DNA of 64,000 nucleotides from Sepioteuthis lessoniana (GCA_963585895.1 OY757939.1:39925641-39989640), one strand, 5' to 3'. Positions 53,801 through 57,783 are shown, numbered from the stretch's first letter. Notes: generated from the sequence alone by a model not told the origin. A program made the numbers and translations.

Positions 53801-55766
53801 CAGGAGAAGTGTGAATGTCTCCTGAAAATGTTGCCCAGGGATGAAGTGGCTGGCTGTCGGAGCGGTATTTTCATCGCAGTCGACATAGCCAAAGCTGGAG
53901 GGGACTTAAAGTTGTTCCTGTGTGTGGCATATTGAATTCATCTAATTCATATTCAACTGGGAACCCTTGGTCTAAGAGAATAGATGCAAGAGGTCCATAA
54001 ATTAGATGGCTTTCCTCATGGTGGTGCCGCTGCTGCTATTCAAGAGAGTGGACAGTCTTTACGTCTGTCCTGAACAAAGAAGTTCTAAGGAAGAGAAACT
54101 GTTTGGCGGCTTTCCCCAATTTGTGCTGCCCGGAAAGATGGTCCGGGTTGAATAGGATAAGTCATCCTGATTGGGTAAAAATATGCGTCGACACTAACGG
54201 TCAAATTAAATTATGTACCAAACAAAAATACAAAATTTTTTCTGCTACACATCTCTCTTCTTCATAAATGTTTGCAATACCGACGTTGTGGTGGATGATG
54301 AAGCATCCGTTTGTGGAGAATGACATGGTGGTGGTTACTACTCACGAAGTGATGAGTTTGTTCTCTTGAGTGTTGGTTTCACAATTAACAACACAAAGAA
54401 TATAATCAACGCAGACAACGAGAATGTTAGAACAGTTAAATTTCATATAACAATGGTAAATGTACTAATTTCATTAAGACTAACGTATTTCCTATAGCTG
54501 TAAGTTCTCCCATGTTTTGCTCTTGTATTTCTGCCAAGCTGTTTTGAGTTGTAGTCTGTCAGAGGTCCTCTGCAGACTTTCTCGAAACCTATGTATGGCA
54601 CTAGACCTTGCTGTCTACTTCAAGCCATAACCCGGCATACGTTCCCGGACCCACATTTGGGTTCGTGAAAATGCTTGCCTCATCAGGCTCACCAAGTGAG
54701 CCGATGAGCAGCATAGACCAGCAAGGTTCGAGTCTCGGCTCGTTTCCGACCTTCCCCTCCCCTTTATCCCCACTTTAATCGGCCTTCAGGTTTTTGACCT
54801 TGTGTCAAGTCCTGTCCGGTGGGAGGCAGCGACAAATAAACAAAGGCAGTGAGAGTGAGAGAAAAAGGCTGTCAAAAGCGAGAAATACATAAGCTCCCTA
54901 GTCACGTGACCGGCTCCAAACACAGGATTTGTTTTTTGCGGGGGGGGGGGCAAGTTTCTTCGAGGTTCAACACGCGGACGTAGTTGAAAACACAAGCATG
55001 TGACTACTCTGTTCAATCAGGTTCCTGAAACTAATTCATTTATTTTGACGCCTTAGTTTTTTGTTTCGGAAACAAGTGAGTTTTGAATCTTATTTTTCCA
55101 CAATTTTCTAATCCACGTGCTCCTCGCTGTTAAAAAATATAGGAGTGTAAATCCCATAACGTCTTTCTTTATTCGTCTCCGCAACATAATCATGTGCGAG
55201 AGAAAAAAAAAAACCCTCACGAAAATATACAAAAAAATATAAATATAAATTTACCACGAATGTGACTTCCTAGGCAAAAAAATAAGTCTAGATATGTTGA
55301 AATGTATTTTGTACTATTTATAAAAATATTTTTTTTAATTACTTAAAAGTTTGAAGTAATTCTCTTTCAAATAAACGTCGATTAATCATTGGACTGAATT
55401 TAGTGGTGTTCGTGATTTTACAAATTCCTAACCAATACATCACGGAGGAAAATAAAACCTTCTGGCTAGCTATTATTACTTTTATTTTGATAATTCATTT
55501 AAAACAATAATTCAGTGGAAAACCTCACTCTGAAAAATCATCAATGAAATTAAATATGATAATACAAAAAATTGCATATTAATCTATTATTACGCGTACA
55601 ACATTAAACCACAAGCAAATATAAACAGAATACAACATCATGAACATTTTAAAATACCTACCTTCCAATACAAACTTCGGAGGTAAACAAAGCGATGATA
55701 GGACAGCGACTTGAATAAAACACATTTGCGACCTAGCGCCATGCCTTTCCCTAAGGTTGTCGCCAT
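13380..55766 (-). CDS. METTL17: METTL17 (Rsm22-type mitochondrial ribosome assembly factor), 15 coding exons
   Basis: Complete coding gene: join of 55766-55662, 51309-51141, 49499-49365, 46113-46014, 40015-39934, 37585-37512, 34698-34604, 32890-32820, 29643-29536, 27976-27908, 24455-24411, 20420-20325, 17449-17389, 16500-16380, 13686-13380. All junctions are GT-AG, phases agree, total 1638 nt (545 aa). Known of the family: a methyltransferase-fold protein of the mitochondrial matrix that binds the assembling small ribosomal subunit and carries an iron-sulfur cluster. Seen: basic, acidic-residue-free N-terminus fitting a targeting peptide (1-35); glycine motif VFDFGSGTGS (210-219); SSYSLFELPSKAER block in exon 9; cysteines C352, C358, C370 and C426/C427, matching the cluster ligands of the human protein; WGDLLP near the end. 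Human METTL17 is 456 aa; the extra length is mostly a Ser/Lys/Glu-rich C-terminal tail. Introns run from about 0.9 to 6 kb and are full of retroelements. Assignment rests on remembered similarity to the human protein along its length. Confidence 0.95.
14734..14990. mobile_element. Large palindromic MITE (about 75-bp arms)
   Basis: CTAATAACATGACCAATTCT, TATTGAAATGATCTCAAATT and AGAAACAACTCAAAAT at 14751-14818 are repeated as reverse complement at 14896-14968; the outer bases AATTGATAT/ATATCAATT extend it. Central spacer about 75 bp. METTL17 intron 14. Confidence 0.85.
15612..16324. mobile_element. MITE with GGGTGTCTCAA terminal inverted repeats, split by R2
   Basis: Left end AGGGTGTCTCAATATACATGG, right end GCATCTATTTTGAGACACCC followed by TGTA. 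Internal parts (TTGGAGACAAAATCATTCA; GTCTCGGTAATAAATCATTA) recur at 62172-63207. The R2 copy occupies 15684-16168. Confidence 0.8.
15684..16168 (-). mobile_element. R2 composite element, complete, inserted in a MITE
   Basis: On the plus strand from tail to head: TTTATGGCATATCAACC/GGTCATTTAACACC hairpin, VNTR units of about 60-70 bp (ATTCAGTTTAGCATGAGTAC, ACACAGTTAAATATC), then TTGACCCATAGATAGAACCC and head to CCCCAGCCGACTGGGC. It divides the MITE 15612-16324. METTL17 intron 14, sense. Confidence 0.8.
16380..16500 (-). CDS. METTL17: METTL17 exon 14 (fourth Cys ligand)
   Basis: Residues 404-444, NYWPRVLQPPCKHSKHIHMK, then LCCPNGEIQHAFITAKKHG. C426/C427 correspond to the fourth ligand region (CHLCCPDG in human). 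Confidence 0.95.
16570..16860 (-). mobile_element. Possible Tc1-like transposon end
   Basis: TCATTCAGTATTGGACAAAA, then ATATTTGGTAGGACATCCAT and TAGCATCAGGTCATGTTTTC resemble the 5' regions of Tc1-type elements. No transposase frame is intact. METTL17 intron 13. Confidence 0.3.
16905..17245 (-). mobile_element. R2 composite element, diverged head
   Basis: TTGACCCATAGATGAGATAC, GGTAATGGTAATGAAGTG, GTTTAGTGTCATACTCAGG and GCATATTCTAAGCCC on the plus strand define the R2b head; the VNTR and tail are poor. METTL17 intron 13, sense. Confidence 0.6.
17389..17449 (-). CDS. METTL17: METTL17 exon 13
   Basis: Residues 384-404, EKRLVERYSYVILQKKP, matching human EEKFSMVILARG. The acceptor AAAAG is weak but phase and homology fix it. 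Donor GTGAGT. Confidence 0.88.
17738..17967 (-). mobile_element. SINE A, sense to METTL17
   Basis: The plus strand shows tail TTTAATGGCATAACTA ... TTATTTAATGCC, core TACCTCTAGGAGG and CTTTCATAAGGGTATTA, then a tRNA-like head (AGTCCAACATGTTAGCTATA). In intron 12. Confidence 0.7.
18417..19200 (-). mobile_element. R2 composite element with tandem tail copies
   Basis: The hairpin tail is present about 2.5 times in tandem (18420-18505, 18508-18596, then a partial one at 18597-18635), the first two nearly identical with period about 88 bp. The VNTR runs 18650-18990 and the head 19000-19200 (GACCTGGGAGTGACGGCAAC, GTCATATCCAGGACACTTG). METTL17 intron 12, sense. Confidence 0.8.
19205..19628 (-). mobile_element. 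R2 composite element, tail missing
   Basis: VNTR units (TTTACACACAGTTAAATGG) followed by a head from TTTGACGCATAGATAGGAGC to GTCAACTGGGCTAT. Directly abuts the head of the preceding copy. Sense to METTL17. Confidence 0.75.
19641..19752 (-). mobile_element. SINE A 3' half
   Basis: Hairpin tail (ATAGCATATCAACC ... TTATTTAATGC) and core end TTTAACCCATAGCTGG, then it abuts a plus-strand SINE C at 19755. Confidence 0.6.
19755..19925 (+). mobile_element. SINE C, abutting a reverse SINE A
   Basis: B box GAGTTCAAATCC, core AATGCCATGTGAAAGGCATG and CCCCAGCTACAGTTAAATAC, tail TGGGTTCTTTTGCCTTGGTT and CTAGCCTAGGAGAAAG. Confidence 0.7.
20325..20420 (-). CDS. METTL17: METTL17 exon 12 (cysteine cluster)
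   Basis: Residues 352-383, opening with CPHNFRCP (C352, C358), then C370. Human has CPHELPCP and a third Cys 8 residues on; here the third is 12 residues on because of a short Lys/Glu-rich insertion. These Cys are the proposed iron-sulfur ligands of the family. Confidence 0.93.
21018..21235. repeat. Unclassified dispersed repeat, copy 1
   Basis: TGTAAAATATAAGTTCCAGAATT, GCATGTTCATCTGTATGGCT and CACACCAACTACCACTATAC parallel 23500-23700 (TGTAAAGCGTAAGTTCC; GCACATTCATCTGTGCTGCT; GTACCAACAACCACAATAC). Confidence 0.6.
21280..21455 (-). mobile_element. R2 composite element, tail half of a split copy
   Basis: TTTAATGGCATATTAACC/GGTTATCTAATGCC hairpin and the first VNTR unit. The remainder seems to continue at 22520 after about 1 kb of inserted DNA (inference). 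Confidence 0.65.
22305..22515 (+). mobile_element. SINE B, head truncated
   Basis: CTGGGAGACCTGGGTTCAAT through GAGCCTTCTGGTTACCCTCG. Lies inside material that separates two halves of an R2 copy (21280-21455 and 22520-23078). Confidence 0.8.
22520..23078 (-). mobile_element. R2 composite element, VNTR and head half
   Basis: VNTR with TTTCAAGTATTGCTATTTAA-type units, then GATAGGACCCTATTAGGTGC, GACCTGGGAGTAATAGCAAT and CAGCCCCAGCTGACTATGC. METTL17 intron 11, sense. Confidence 0.75.
23261..23715. repeat. Unclassified repeat, copy 2, with mariner-like left end
   Basis: Begins AGGGTGAGTCAAAAGTTTTG, reminiscent of a mariner terminal repeat, and includes the segment shared with 21018-21235. No intact transposase. 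METTL17 intron 11. Confidence 0.45.
23797..24234 (-). mobile_element. R2 composite element, compact complete copy
   Basis: 438 bp: hairpin tail TTTATGGCATATCAACC/AGGATATTTAATACC, one or two VNTR units, head from TTGGCCCATAGATTGGACCC to CCCCAGCCAACTGGGC. A good reference for the minimal unit. METTL17 intron 11, sense. Confidence 0.85.
24411..24455 (-). CDS. METTL17: METTL17 exon 11 (45 bp)
   Basis: Residues 337-351, KYGADSSTEVNVFSP, a short exon corresponding to the GFVFAP segment that precedes the cysteine cluster. TTTTTACAG acceptor, GTAAGC donor, phase 0 at both ends, so skipping would keep the frame. Confidence 0.85.
25075..25440 (+). pseudogene. LTR-retrotransposon RNase H remnant (Ty1/copia-like)
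   Basis: The frame SRTLAVETLSMHDAVDEVVY, HGNLLTEIYGKSYTTNRILI, NVYTDNH, then after frame breaks KRGADFSSLIEVLATGKL. The order Leu-Ala-x-Glu-Thr-Leu, D-A, then TDNH fits the copia-type RNase H C-terminus of Pol. No LTRs were recognised around it. Fragment in METTL17 intron 10. Confidence 0.5.
25618..26115. repeat. Tandem duplication, period about 251 bp
   Basis: TGCCTTTGGGCAGGTCATCT at 25618 recurs as TGCCTTTGGGTAGGCCATCT at 25869, and the following text (TTGTCTATAGAACACTTGG / TTGTCTATTGAACATTTGG; CTGAGGTACCCCAATAAGG / CTGAGGTGCCCCATTAGGG) stays parallel. Diverged about 20 percent by eye; no coding signal. Confidence 0.75.
26925..27735 (-). mobile_element. R2 composite elements, two tails and one head
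   Basis: Hairpin tail 1 at 26938-26975 with VNTR to 27105, hairpin tail 2 at 27107-27160, VNTR to 27515, head 27518-27735 (GAACCTGGGAGCAATGGCAA; CACTGGAACCTCACCATCAG). Either a tandem copy or nested insertion. METTL17 intron 10, sense. Confidence 0.8.
27908..27976 (-). CDS. METTL17: METTL17 exon 10
   Basis: Residues 314-336, IIIENGTNAGFNLILEARD and following: strand 5 and the ENGT motif conserved with human (VENGTKAGHSLL). Confidence 0.94.
28368..28625 (-). mobile_element. R2b subfamily copy, head mostly missing
   Basis: Variant tail TTTTAATGGCATGTCAATC ... AGGTAATTTTAAGCC, TGTAGTTGTTTCTTAAGAA, VNTR CACAAATAATTTGCACACAG, then only the start of the head (TTTGACCGATAGATGGAACC). METTL17 intron 9, sense. 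Confidence 0.65.
28722..29186 (-). mobile_element. R2 composite element, complete
   Basis: Tail TTTAATGGCATATCAACC/AGTTATTTAATGCC, VNTR 28830-28960, head 28965-29186 (GGAGTAATGGCAATGAAGGG; GCATATTCTACAGCCC). METTL17 intron 9, sense. Confidence 0.82.
29536..29643 (-). CDS. METTL17: METTL17 exon 9
   Basis: Residues 278-313, LVISSYSLFELPSKAERL and following: strand 4 with the conserved SxSLxELP. Lies about 90 bp from the edge of the intronic minisatellite. Confidence 0.94.
29735..30790. repeat. 1.05-kb minisatellite, 51/54-bp units
   Basis: The left part (29765-30210) is a dimeric higher-order repeat of 105 bp (51 + 54; TACTCATCTTGGTGGTTGG / TGCTCATCGTGGTGGTTGG). The right part is 51-bp monomers (ATGGTGGTTGATATCATTAT; CATACAAACTTCAAACGG). 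Units are multiples of three and stop-free, so a 389-codon plus-strand frame stays open (17/18-residue hydrophobic repeats such as ILILVVGLIIPYILCTA); several other frames are open too, so this is probably not a gene. METTL17 intron 8. Confidence 0.9.
30860..31990. other. METTL17 intron 8 sequence, no feature recognised
   Basis: Between the minisatellite and the LINE tail. Contains short echoes such as TAGAACTTTTTAGAAGTCTAG AACTTTCTAGAA and a moderately GC block at 31550-31680, but no coding frame. Confidence 0.4.
31993..32058 (-). repeat. LINE 3' hairpin tail (shared with SINE A and R2)
   Basis: The minus strand reads GGCATTAAATGACCC, ACAG, AGGTTGATATACC, then ATTAAACAAAA. The imperfect inverted repeat GGCATTAAATRACC/GGTTGATATRCC can fold as a hairpin. 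It sits about 60-180 bp beyond the decayed coding end at 32100-32230. Confidence 0.75.
32100..32505 (-). pseudogene. Non-LTR retrotransposon ORF2 C-terminus (RNase H/CCHC-like end)
   Basis: The minus strand reads DQTQNKLHDIQDTIGEWPAG, RLRIGHTHITHSHLL, CSTCKVPLTVKHILINCD, then, after a frameshift, NLKNLFKNSKPEEILSFL. This is the conserved C-terminal region (after RNase H) of Jockey/I-type LINEs. It is followed on the same strand by a short 3' UTR and, at 32058-31993, by the hairpin tail shared with SINE A and the R2 composite. Located in METTL17 intron 8, sense orientation. Confidence 0.75.
32497..32712 (-). mobile_element. R2b copy, strongly deleted
   Basis: Variant tail GATTTTAACAGCATGTCAACC ... 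TTATTTTATGCC, very short VNTR, and only the head end (CCCCTCTGCAGGGTGATACA, CATATTCTAAGCCTCACC). Next to the LINE fragment in intron 8, sense. Confidence 0.65.
32820..32890 (-). CDS. METTL17: METTL17 exon 8
   Basis: Residues 254-277, containing ISGVYLRQFMPTQN, matching human IPGVFFRQFLPVSP. The acceptor follows a TTTTTAAG tract. Donor GTGAGT. Confidence 0.92.
33042..33795 (-). mobile_element. R2b composite element, interrupted in its head
   Basis: Tail 33045-33095, VNTR 33170-33590 (CAAGTATTTCTACTTAATAC; ATGGTTTCAAGTGGCC), head from TTTGACTTATAGATGAGATC. The head continues at 34498-34530 (CGGCATATTTTAAGTCCTAC) after a 0.7-kb insertion. METTL17 intron 7, sense. Confidence 0.75.
33796..34497. 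mobile_element. Inverted-repeat insertion of unknown class
   Basis: Flanked by near-identical AATCAGCATACT (33784-33795) and AATCGGCATATT (34498-34509), as expected for a target-site duplication in the R2b head. Arms are inverted: AGTGTCATTAGATCACC at 33922-33938 against its reverse complement at 34412-34428, with weaker matching outward. The right end carries CTGATGATAGTTCATTGAAA. A SINE B lies inside. Could be a Penelope-like element with inverted terminal repeats or a TIR transposon. Confidence 0.5.
34197..34408 (-). mobile_element. SINE B inside an inverted-repeat insertion
   Basis: Plus strand GTCGAGGGTGACCAGAAGG through GATGCAACCTAGAATTGAAC. It sits between the two arms of the insertion at 33796-34497. 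Confidence 0.8.
34604..34698 (-). CDS. METTL17: METTL17 exon 7
   Basis: Residues 222-254, containing IFEYFSCDSSIDMN, equivalent to the EYMCVDRSAAM stretch of the human protein (end of strand 2, acidic residue). TTTTCAG acceptor, GTAAAT donor. Confidence 0.92.
35512..35606 (-). mobile_element. SINE B, 3' piece (split by SINE C)
   Basis: ACACCAAGGTGTAGGGGAGG through CTCGATCCATACCT; continues at 35902 after the SINE C insertion, with TCCATACCT repeated at both edges. Confidence 0.8.
35607..35901 (-). mobile_element. SINE C, full length, inserted in SINE B
   Basis: The minus strand has tRNA-like head GGTGCCTGTGGTGTTATGGT, B box GAGTTCAAATCC and core ACCCTTGGGAAAGGTATGAA through CCAGCTATGGGTAAATAGTA, as in SINE A. 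It then has a different tail: GACTGGGTTCTTCAGCCTTG, CTAGTCTAGGAGAAGG, GACCTTGTGTCATATCCTGC. A 9-bp target duplication (TCCATACCT) flanks it. Confidence 0.85.
35902..36041 (-). mobile_element. SINE B, 5' piece (split by SINE C)
   Basis: Head part of the interrupted copy: AATGCTGAGTGTTAAGCAAG through CGACCTGGGATTGAACCCC and the A-box end CTCTATTCATTAAGCCAATG. Bounded by the (TA)n at 36041. Confidence 0.8.
36041..36103. repeat. (TA)n(CA)n microsatellite
   Basis: About 26 TA units then ACACACAC, at the end of SINE B. Confidence 0.95.
36588..36672. repeat. (TG)n(TA)n(CA)n microsatellite
   Basis: A near-palindromic compound array: GTGTGTGT, about 20 TA units, then ACACACAC. Confidence 0.95.
37196..37350. 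repeat. Duplicated (TA)n array with linker
   Basis: Two TA arrays (37196-37246, 37288-37317), each followed by the same linker, GTATGTATGCACACTGAGC / ATATGTATGCGCACTGAGC then AATTTC(A/G)AATAA. Confidence 0.9.
37512..37585 (-). CDS. METTL17: METTL17 exon 6 (glycine-rich SAM-type motif)
   Basis: Residues 198-222. Carries PNFRPRNVFDFGSGTGSTIW, the class I methyltransferase motif I. TTATTTTCAG acceptor, GTGAGT donor; the Trp codon is split with exon 7. Confidence 0.95.
37648..38845 (-). mobile_element. R2b composite element, VNTR expanded and rearranged
   Basis: Variant tail TTTTAATGGCATGTCAATC, VNTR to 38020, partial head 38021-38130, then more VNTR, including three units with 87-bp spacing (AGCTTCAAGT at 38451, 38538, 38625), then the head end (GATGCAGTTTGGTGTCATAC; GAGGACACAGGCTTCTAAG). 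A SINE A is nested at 38189. METTL17 intron 5, sense. Confidence 0.75.
38189..38312 (+). mobile_element. SINE A, internally deleted, nested in R2
   Basis: Head GGTGTCTCTGTGGTTCAGTG, then a jump to the tail (TTACATAACACACAAAAGTTGA, ATGCC). The central core is absent. It interrupts the VNTR of the R2 copy 37648-38845. Confidence 0.65.
39010..39256 (+). mobile_element. SINE A, full length and well preserved
   Basis: GGTGTCCTTGTGGTGTAATG, B box GAGTTCGTACTCC, core ACCCTTGGTAAAGGTATGAA, GGCTTTGGCATTAAATAAC and a TATGCCATTAAACAAAG tail. Nearly identical to 62433-62681, so recent. Confidence 0.85.
39934..40015 (-). CDS. METTL17: METTL17 exon 5
   Basis: Residues 170-197, YDAYKSFLYMVSRMPANYAV and following. 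Joins exon 4 through a split ACA codon. Helix before the SAM-type loop. Donor GTAAGT. Confidence 0.92.
40386..40622 (+). mobile_element. SINE B, full length
   Basis: CCACTGGCCTAATGAGCAGA, B box GGGGTTCAACCCC, body and end CCTTCGGGTTACCCTTGACT. In METTL17 intron 4. Confidence 0.85.
40621..40715. repeat. Direct repeat, copy 1 (pairs with 41086-41180)
   Basis: ATAATATAATTTAAAAATTC, GCCCTAACAGTAGTTTAGAA, AAAGCCTAAAACAC recur with few changes 465 bp downstream. Confidence 0.8.
41086..41180. repeat. Direct repeat, copy 2
   Basis: Second copy of the 40621-40715 segment, ending in a C run. A shorter, weaker third echo (TATAGAAGAAAAAACTAAAA) lies at 41238. Confidence 0.8.
41283..41447. repeat. Poly(A) 39 and poly(T) 30 runs
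   Basis: An A run at about 41283-41321 and a T run at about 41418-41447, about 95 bp apart, the latter directly at the 5' boundary of the RTE element. Confidence 0.85.
41448..44672 (+). mobile_element. Near full-length RTE-type LINE (endonuclease + RT), decayed
   Basis: About 3.2 kb, typical of RTE elements: one ORF with apurinic endonuclease then reverse transcriptase, no ORF1, and a 3' end of (ATG)n at 44654-44671. Endonuclease motifs: ATFNVRTL, IQEHR, GGDMNAQIG, STDHRIV. RT motifs: NYRGITLTSIAAKI, FVDFTKAFDSIHR, GVLQGDTLAP, YADDIAILA, FTYLGSSV. Lesions: TAA at 41806, a one-base frameshift near 43230 (run of C after GACGAAATT), TAA at 43634 and TGA at 43982. Only four lesions implies a fairly young insertion. 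It sits in METTL17 intron 4, antisense to the gene, directly after a polyT run. Confidence 0.9.
41650..44659 (+). pseudogene. RTE ORF: endonuclease-reverse transcriptase
   Basis: Reads from ATG 41650 (or a downstream start after the 41806 stop) through the endonuclease to 43230 in one frame, then shifts by one base and continues to 44659 with two stops. Product: an EEP-type endonuclease that nicks target DNA plus RT for target-primed reverse transcription. After the RT palm (YADD at about 43913) comes a thumb and C-terminal region ending ERVRDIRATSTI. Intact open stretches are 41941-43320, 43325-43636 and 44033-44659. Confidence 0.88.
45325..45715 (-). mobile_element. SINE C with a tandemly duplicated 3' half
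   Basis: Two direct copies of AAGGTCAAATTTTAAGTGGA through TACCCATAGCTGG (about 45340-45500 and 45508-45630), then one head with B-box counterpart GGATTTGAACTTTG and tRNA-like end. In METTL17 intron 4, sense. Confidence 0.7.
46014..46113 (-). CDS. METTL17: METTL17 exon 4
   Basis: Residues 137-170, ending in KAKTYNWQPIT, which aligns with the human segment before the methyltransferase fold. GTGTTTCAG acceptor, GTGAGT donor. The next intron is the largest (about 6 kb) because it holds the 3.2-kb RTE element. Confidence 0.92.
47318..47440 (-). mobile_element. SINE C fragment
   Basis: CTCTAGACTGGTTGCCCTAT, AACTAGAGAACCATACTATT and TACCCATAGCTGAGAGG: tail and core, no head. Confidence 0.6.
47522..47773 (-). 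mobile_element. SINE B, full length
   Basis: Plus strand AGTAAAGTTGGCGACGGTAG, GAGCAATCC counterpart, B box counterpart GAGATTGAACCC, ending at the A-box-like TAACCATTATACC. Followed by (TA)n. Confidence 0.85.
47905..47980 (+). mobile_element. SINE C fragment
   Basis: CCCAGCTATCGGTAAAATAG, then ACTAGGTTCTCTAGCCTTGG, the core-tail junction on the plus strand. Confidence 0.5.
48236..49060 (-). mobile_element. R2b composite element with foreign segment
   Basis: Tail CAATGGCATATCAACTC/GGGTTATTTAATGCC at 48260-48300, VNTR 48360-48570, head 48573-48720, then about 235 bp of unrelated sequence (48722-48955), then the head end TCTTCTGCAGAGGATACTGT. METTL17 intron 3, sense. Confidence 0.7.
49365..49499 (-). 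CDS. METTL17: METTL17 exon 3
   Basis: Residues 92-137. Contains YPTKNLVESA and RILWGRHPPIERHEF, the N-terminal domain motif around a conserved WGR/H-P-P. Acceptor TTGATAG, donor GTAAAT. The intron just downstream starts with a long homopolymer (polyA on the plus strand, 49330-49360) only a few bases from the donor. Confidence 0.9.
49535..49590 (-). repeat. Solitary hairpin-tail fragment
   Basis: TTTTAGGACATGCCAACAC and GGGTTATTTAATGCC: the tail only, 5'-truncated to almost nothing. Lies 36 bp outside METTL17 exon 3. Confidence 0.55.
49827..50069 (+). mobile_element. SINE A nested inside R2 copy
   Basis: Head GGTCTTTCTGAGATGAAGTG, core with ATACCCATTGGAAAAGTATG, tail GGCATTACATAACAC/GGTTGATATGTC. 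Inserted in the VNTR of R2 at 49673-51098. Confidence 0.7.
50350..50865. repeat. 83-bp VNTR array within R2b
   Basis: Six nearly identical units (CAGCTTCAAGTAACTATTC, TACAAATGTTTTGCAGTTA, TAATAATAATAATCC). One unit is longer by one TAA. Homogeneous inside this copy, unlike other copies. Confidence 0.9.
51141..51309 (-). CDS. METTL17: METTL17 exon 2
   Basis: Residues 36-92, between a TTATCCAG acceptor and a GTAAGT donor. Contains TPEVAEMVRESKGR and VPSRLENAAIRLIE, helical N-terminal domain of Rsm22-type proteins. Ends one base into codon 92. Confidence 0.9.
51838..52025 (+). mobile_element. SINE B, internal deletion
   Basis: Head GGTCCTGGAGACCTGGGTTC, body to AATATAAGGCATGTATCA, then a direct jump to TCGGTGTAGTAGCTATTAA and end GTTGCCATCTTTACTT; about 70 bp are missing. 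Confidence 0.8.
52022..52195. repeat. R2 VNTR units in inverted arrangement
   Basis: ATATGGTTTCAAGTAATTAG and TTTGCACAGTTATATGG in one orientation (52025-52095), then TACTTGAAACCATACAACTG and GCAAACTATTAGATAGGAAT in the other (52140-52190). No head or tail. Confidence 0.65.
52200..54680. other. METTL17 intron 1, unclassified
   Basis: Mixed sequence with higher GC around 53680-54130 (GTCGGAGCGGTATTTTCATC). On the minus strand this block gives short open pieces such as MKIPLRQPATSSLGNIF, possibly an old mobile-element frame. Nothing firm. Confidence 0.35.
54686..54840 (+). mobile_element. tRNA-derived SINE with SINE C-like tail end
   Basis: GAGCCGATGAGCAGCATAGA, B box GGTTCGAGTCTCGGC, then a short body ending GACCTTGTGTCAAGTCCTG, which matches the last part of the SINE C tail. 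A different, GC-richer tRNA head. In METTL17 intron 1. Confidence 0.55.
55662..55766 (-). CDS. METTL17: METTL17 exon 1 (start codon, targeting peptide)
   Basis: 35 codons from ATG, ending in a GTAGGT donor. The peptide is rich in Arg, Lys, Leu and Tyr and has no acidic residue (begins MATTLGKGMALGRK), as expected for a mitochondrial presequence. It is the first ATG, and the frame joins exon 2 in phase 0. The region just upstream lacks other coding signal, so this start is favoured. Confidence 0.88.
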
Positions 55767-56160
55767 TTTAAATGTAGTATAGTCATTGCTTTTCGTACTT
55801 TTTCATTAGTTTTTATTTTGTTCTTACTTTAAAAAGTAATTAAAAAGTATTTTTAAAATATAATTACAATGCATAATTATATGATGTTTATTTTTATCTT
55901 AAAATAGAATTTTAGAATATTGGATGTATGAAACTAAAAAGCAACGTTGTCTTAACAGAGTTACCTCGCTTGAAAGAAAAGTTAGTGCTTTGGTGATTTA
56001 TTTTGGGGGGGACATCTCACATGGTTAGCAGACAATTGTTAGAGTGTTCGATCCTCACTGGTTGCACTATACTTCTGGCCTTGTGCCACAGCTAAGCTTT
56101 GTAAATAATTAAATTAATATTTTCTCAAGGAATTTTCTACTTTCACCTGTTAGACAAAAA
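55767..56160. promoter_or_regulatory. Presumed METTL17 promoter region
   Basis: Sequence directly 5' of the METTL17 start codon. AT-rich, no TATA box at a convincing place, no CpG island. It is assigned only by position; the transcription start cannot be located. Confidence 0.3.
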
Positions 56161-56185
56161 TTTAAATGCCGTTTGTTCTTGAAAA

Positions 56186-56460
56186 TTACAGGGCCACTAG
56201 CCGAATGAGTAGAGTGTTCGACAATGGTCCGAGAGACCAGGGTTCAATCCTAGGTCGAGCCATACCCAAGACTCAAAAAATGGTACTTGATGCCGCCTTG
56301 CTTAATACTCAGTATTATAAGGTAAGTATCAAGGGTAAAGTGGAGCAATCCATGGAAGGAGTAGCGCCCTCTCTTACACCTTGGTGTGGTGTAGTAGTAG
56401 CTATTGAAAAGGGAGCCTTCGGGTCACTCTCGACTAAGGTCGCCAACTTTACTTTTACTA
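56186..56460 (+). mobile_element. SINE B, full length, upstream of METTL17
   Basis: GGGCCACTAGCCGAATGAGT, B box GGGTTCAATCC, end CTCGACTAAGGTCGCCAACT followed by TTACTTTTACT. It lies 420 bp upstream of the METTL17 start codon, in the opposite orientation. Confidence 0.85.
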
Positions 56461-56469
56461 TTAAAACAT

Positions 56470-57715
56470 TAGATTTTTAATAAATTAAAAAAATATCTAT
56501 CAAAAAATTATTCATATCATATTTCGTAAATATTATCAGTAAAAAATATTAGCGGGACTTTTTTTTAACTGGATACGATCCCACATTGAAAATGAGCGAG
56601 TGGAAAATTAATCTATCTTCTAGTCGAAAGAGACGGTCCCAGTGGAATGTTGTGGCGAATGTGGTAACGTCAAATAGAAAGAATATTTTCATTTTATTTT
56701 TAAACTGAAATAAAACTAAAAAAAACCAAACAACTTTTATTTCAGTCCAATGGAAAGTTTTCCAACATCTCATTCAATTGACTACGTATTCCCAATACAG
56801 AACCGAAAATAAATTAATGAATCAACTTTGGATGTTGGGGATTCTTGTCTTCTGCGGCCACATTTAGACAAACTCATTGTAGCAGTAGTAATATATATAG
56901 TCGTCATACCAACACTGGGATACAGGTTTCTCTATATAATACCTTATGTAATGCTTCGAATTCATCACTGTAACAAGTTCGTTTTTTTTAAATCTGGTAA
57001 GATGAATTATATCTTCTAAATACTTATTTATCCGTATATTTGTTTATTTCATTCAAATAAAATAACATTTTTGTGGGACGTCAGCACATGCGACATCACA
57101 TGGGTTTTTATGACTATCAGACCATAAATCAATAATTGTTTTTTTCTAATATTTGGAAAATAACCTTTTATTTTATTTTATTTTTTTAATTCTCCAACAT
57201 CATTATTAGGATATTTTTCCAGTTTGATCGAAAAAACATGGTGCAACAATTCTTGGCAAATTTACAAAACATTTTATGATTATATAAGCAAATGTTCCTA
57301 TCTCAATTTCTTTGCGTTGAAGACGGTATCTGCATATATATATATAATTTTGGTTTTTCTCCCATATTTTTATAACCGTGAGTCGAATTTTTGCTGTAAT
57401 GTTTATGAATTTCATTATTTTGTAGATTAGACAGGTAAGAGTAGCCTCCCATTTTACTGACATAATACGACAAAACGCCCAAGGTTTTATAGATTTGGCA
57501 ACATTTTTTTTTTTTTTTTGTTGAGTTGCACGAATTTTTAAAGAAAGTTAAAACAAGAATTTGATTGTTGGAATATAGAATAATCATTTGAAAATCGATA
57601 AAAATTATTCACGAAATTAAAGTATTTTTCTGAGGAACAATTTAGAAATAGAACTAATTAGAAGAATTTTTTTCTGTGAAAATTGTTTAAAGTATTTTAA
57701 TAATTTTTCAAAAGT

Positions 57716-57783
<68 letters not shown>

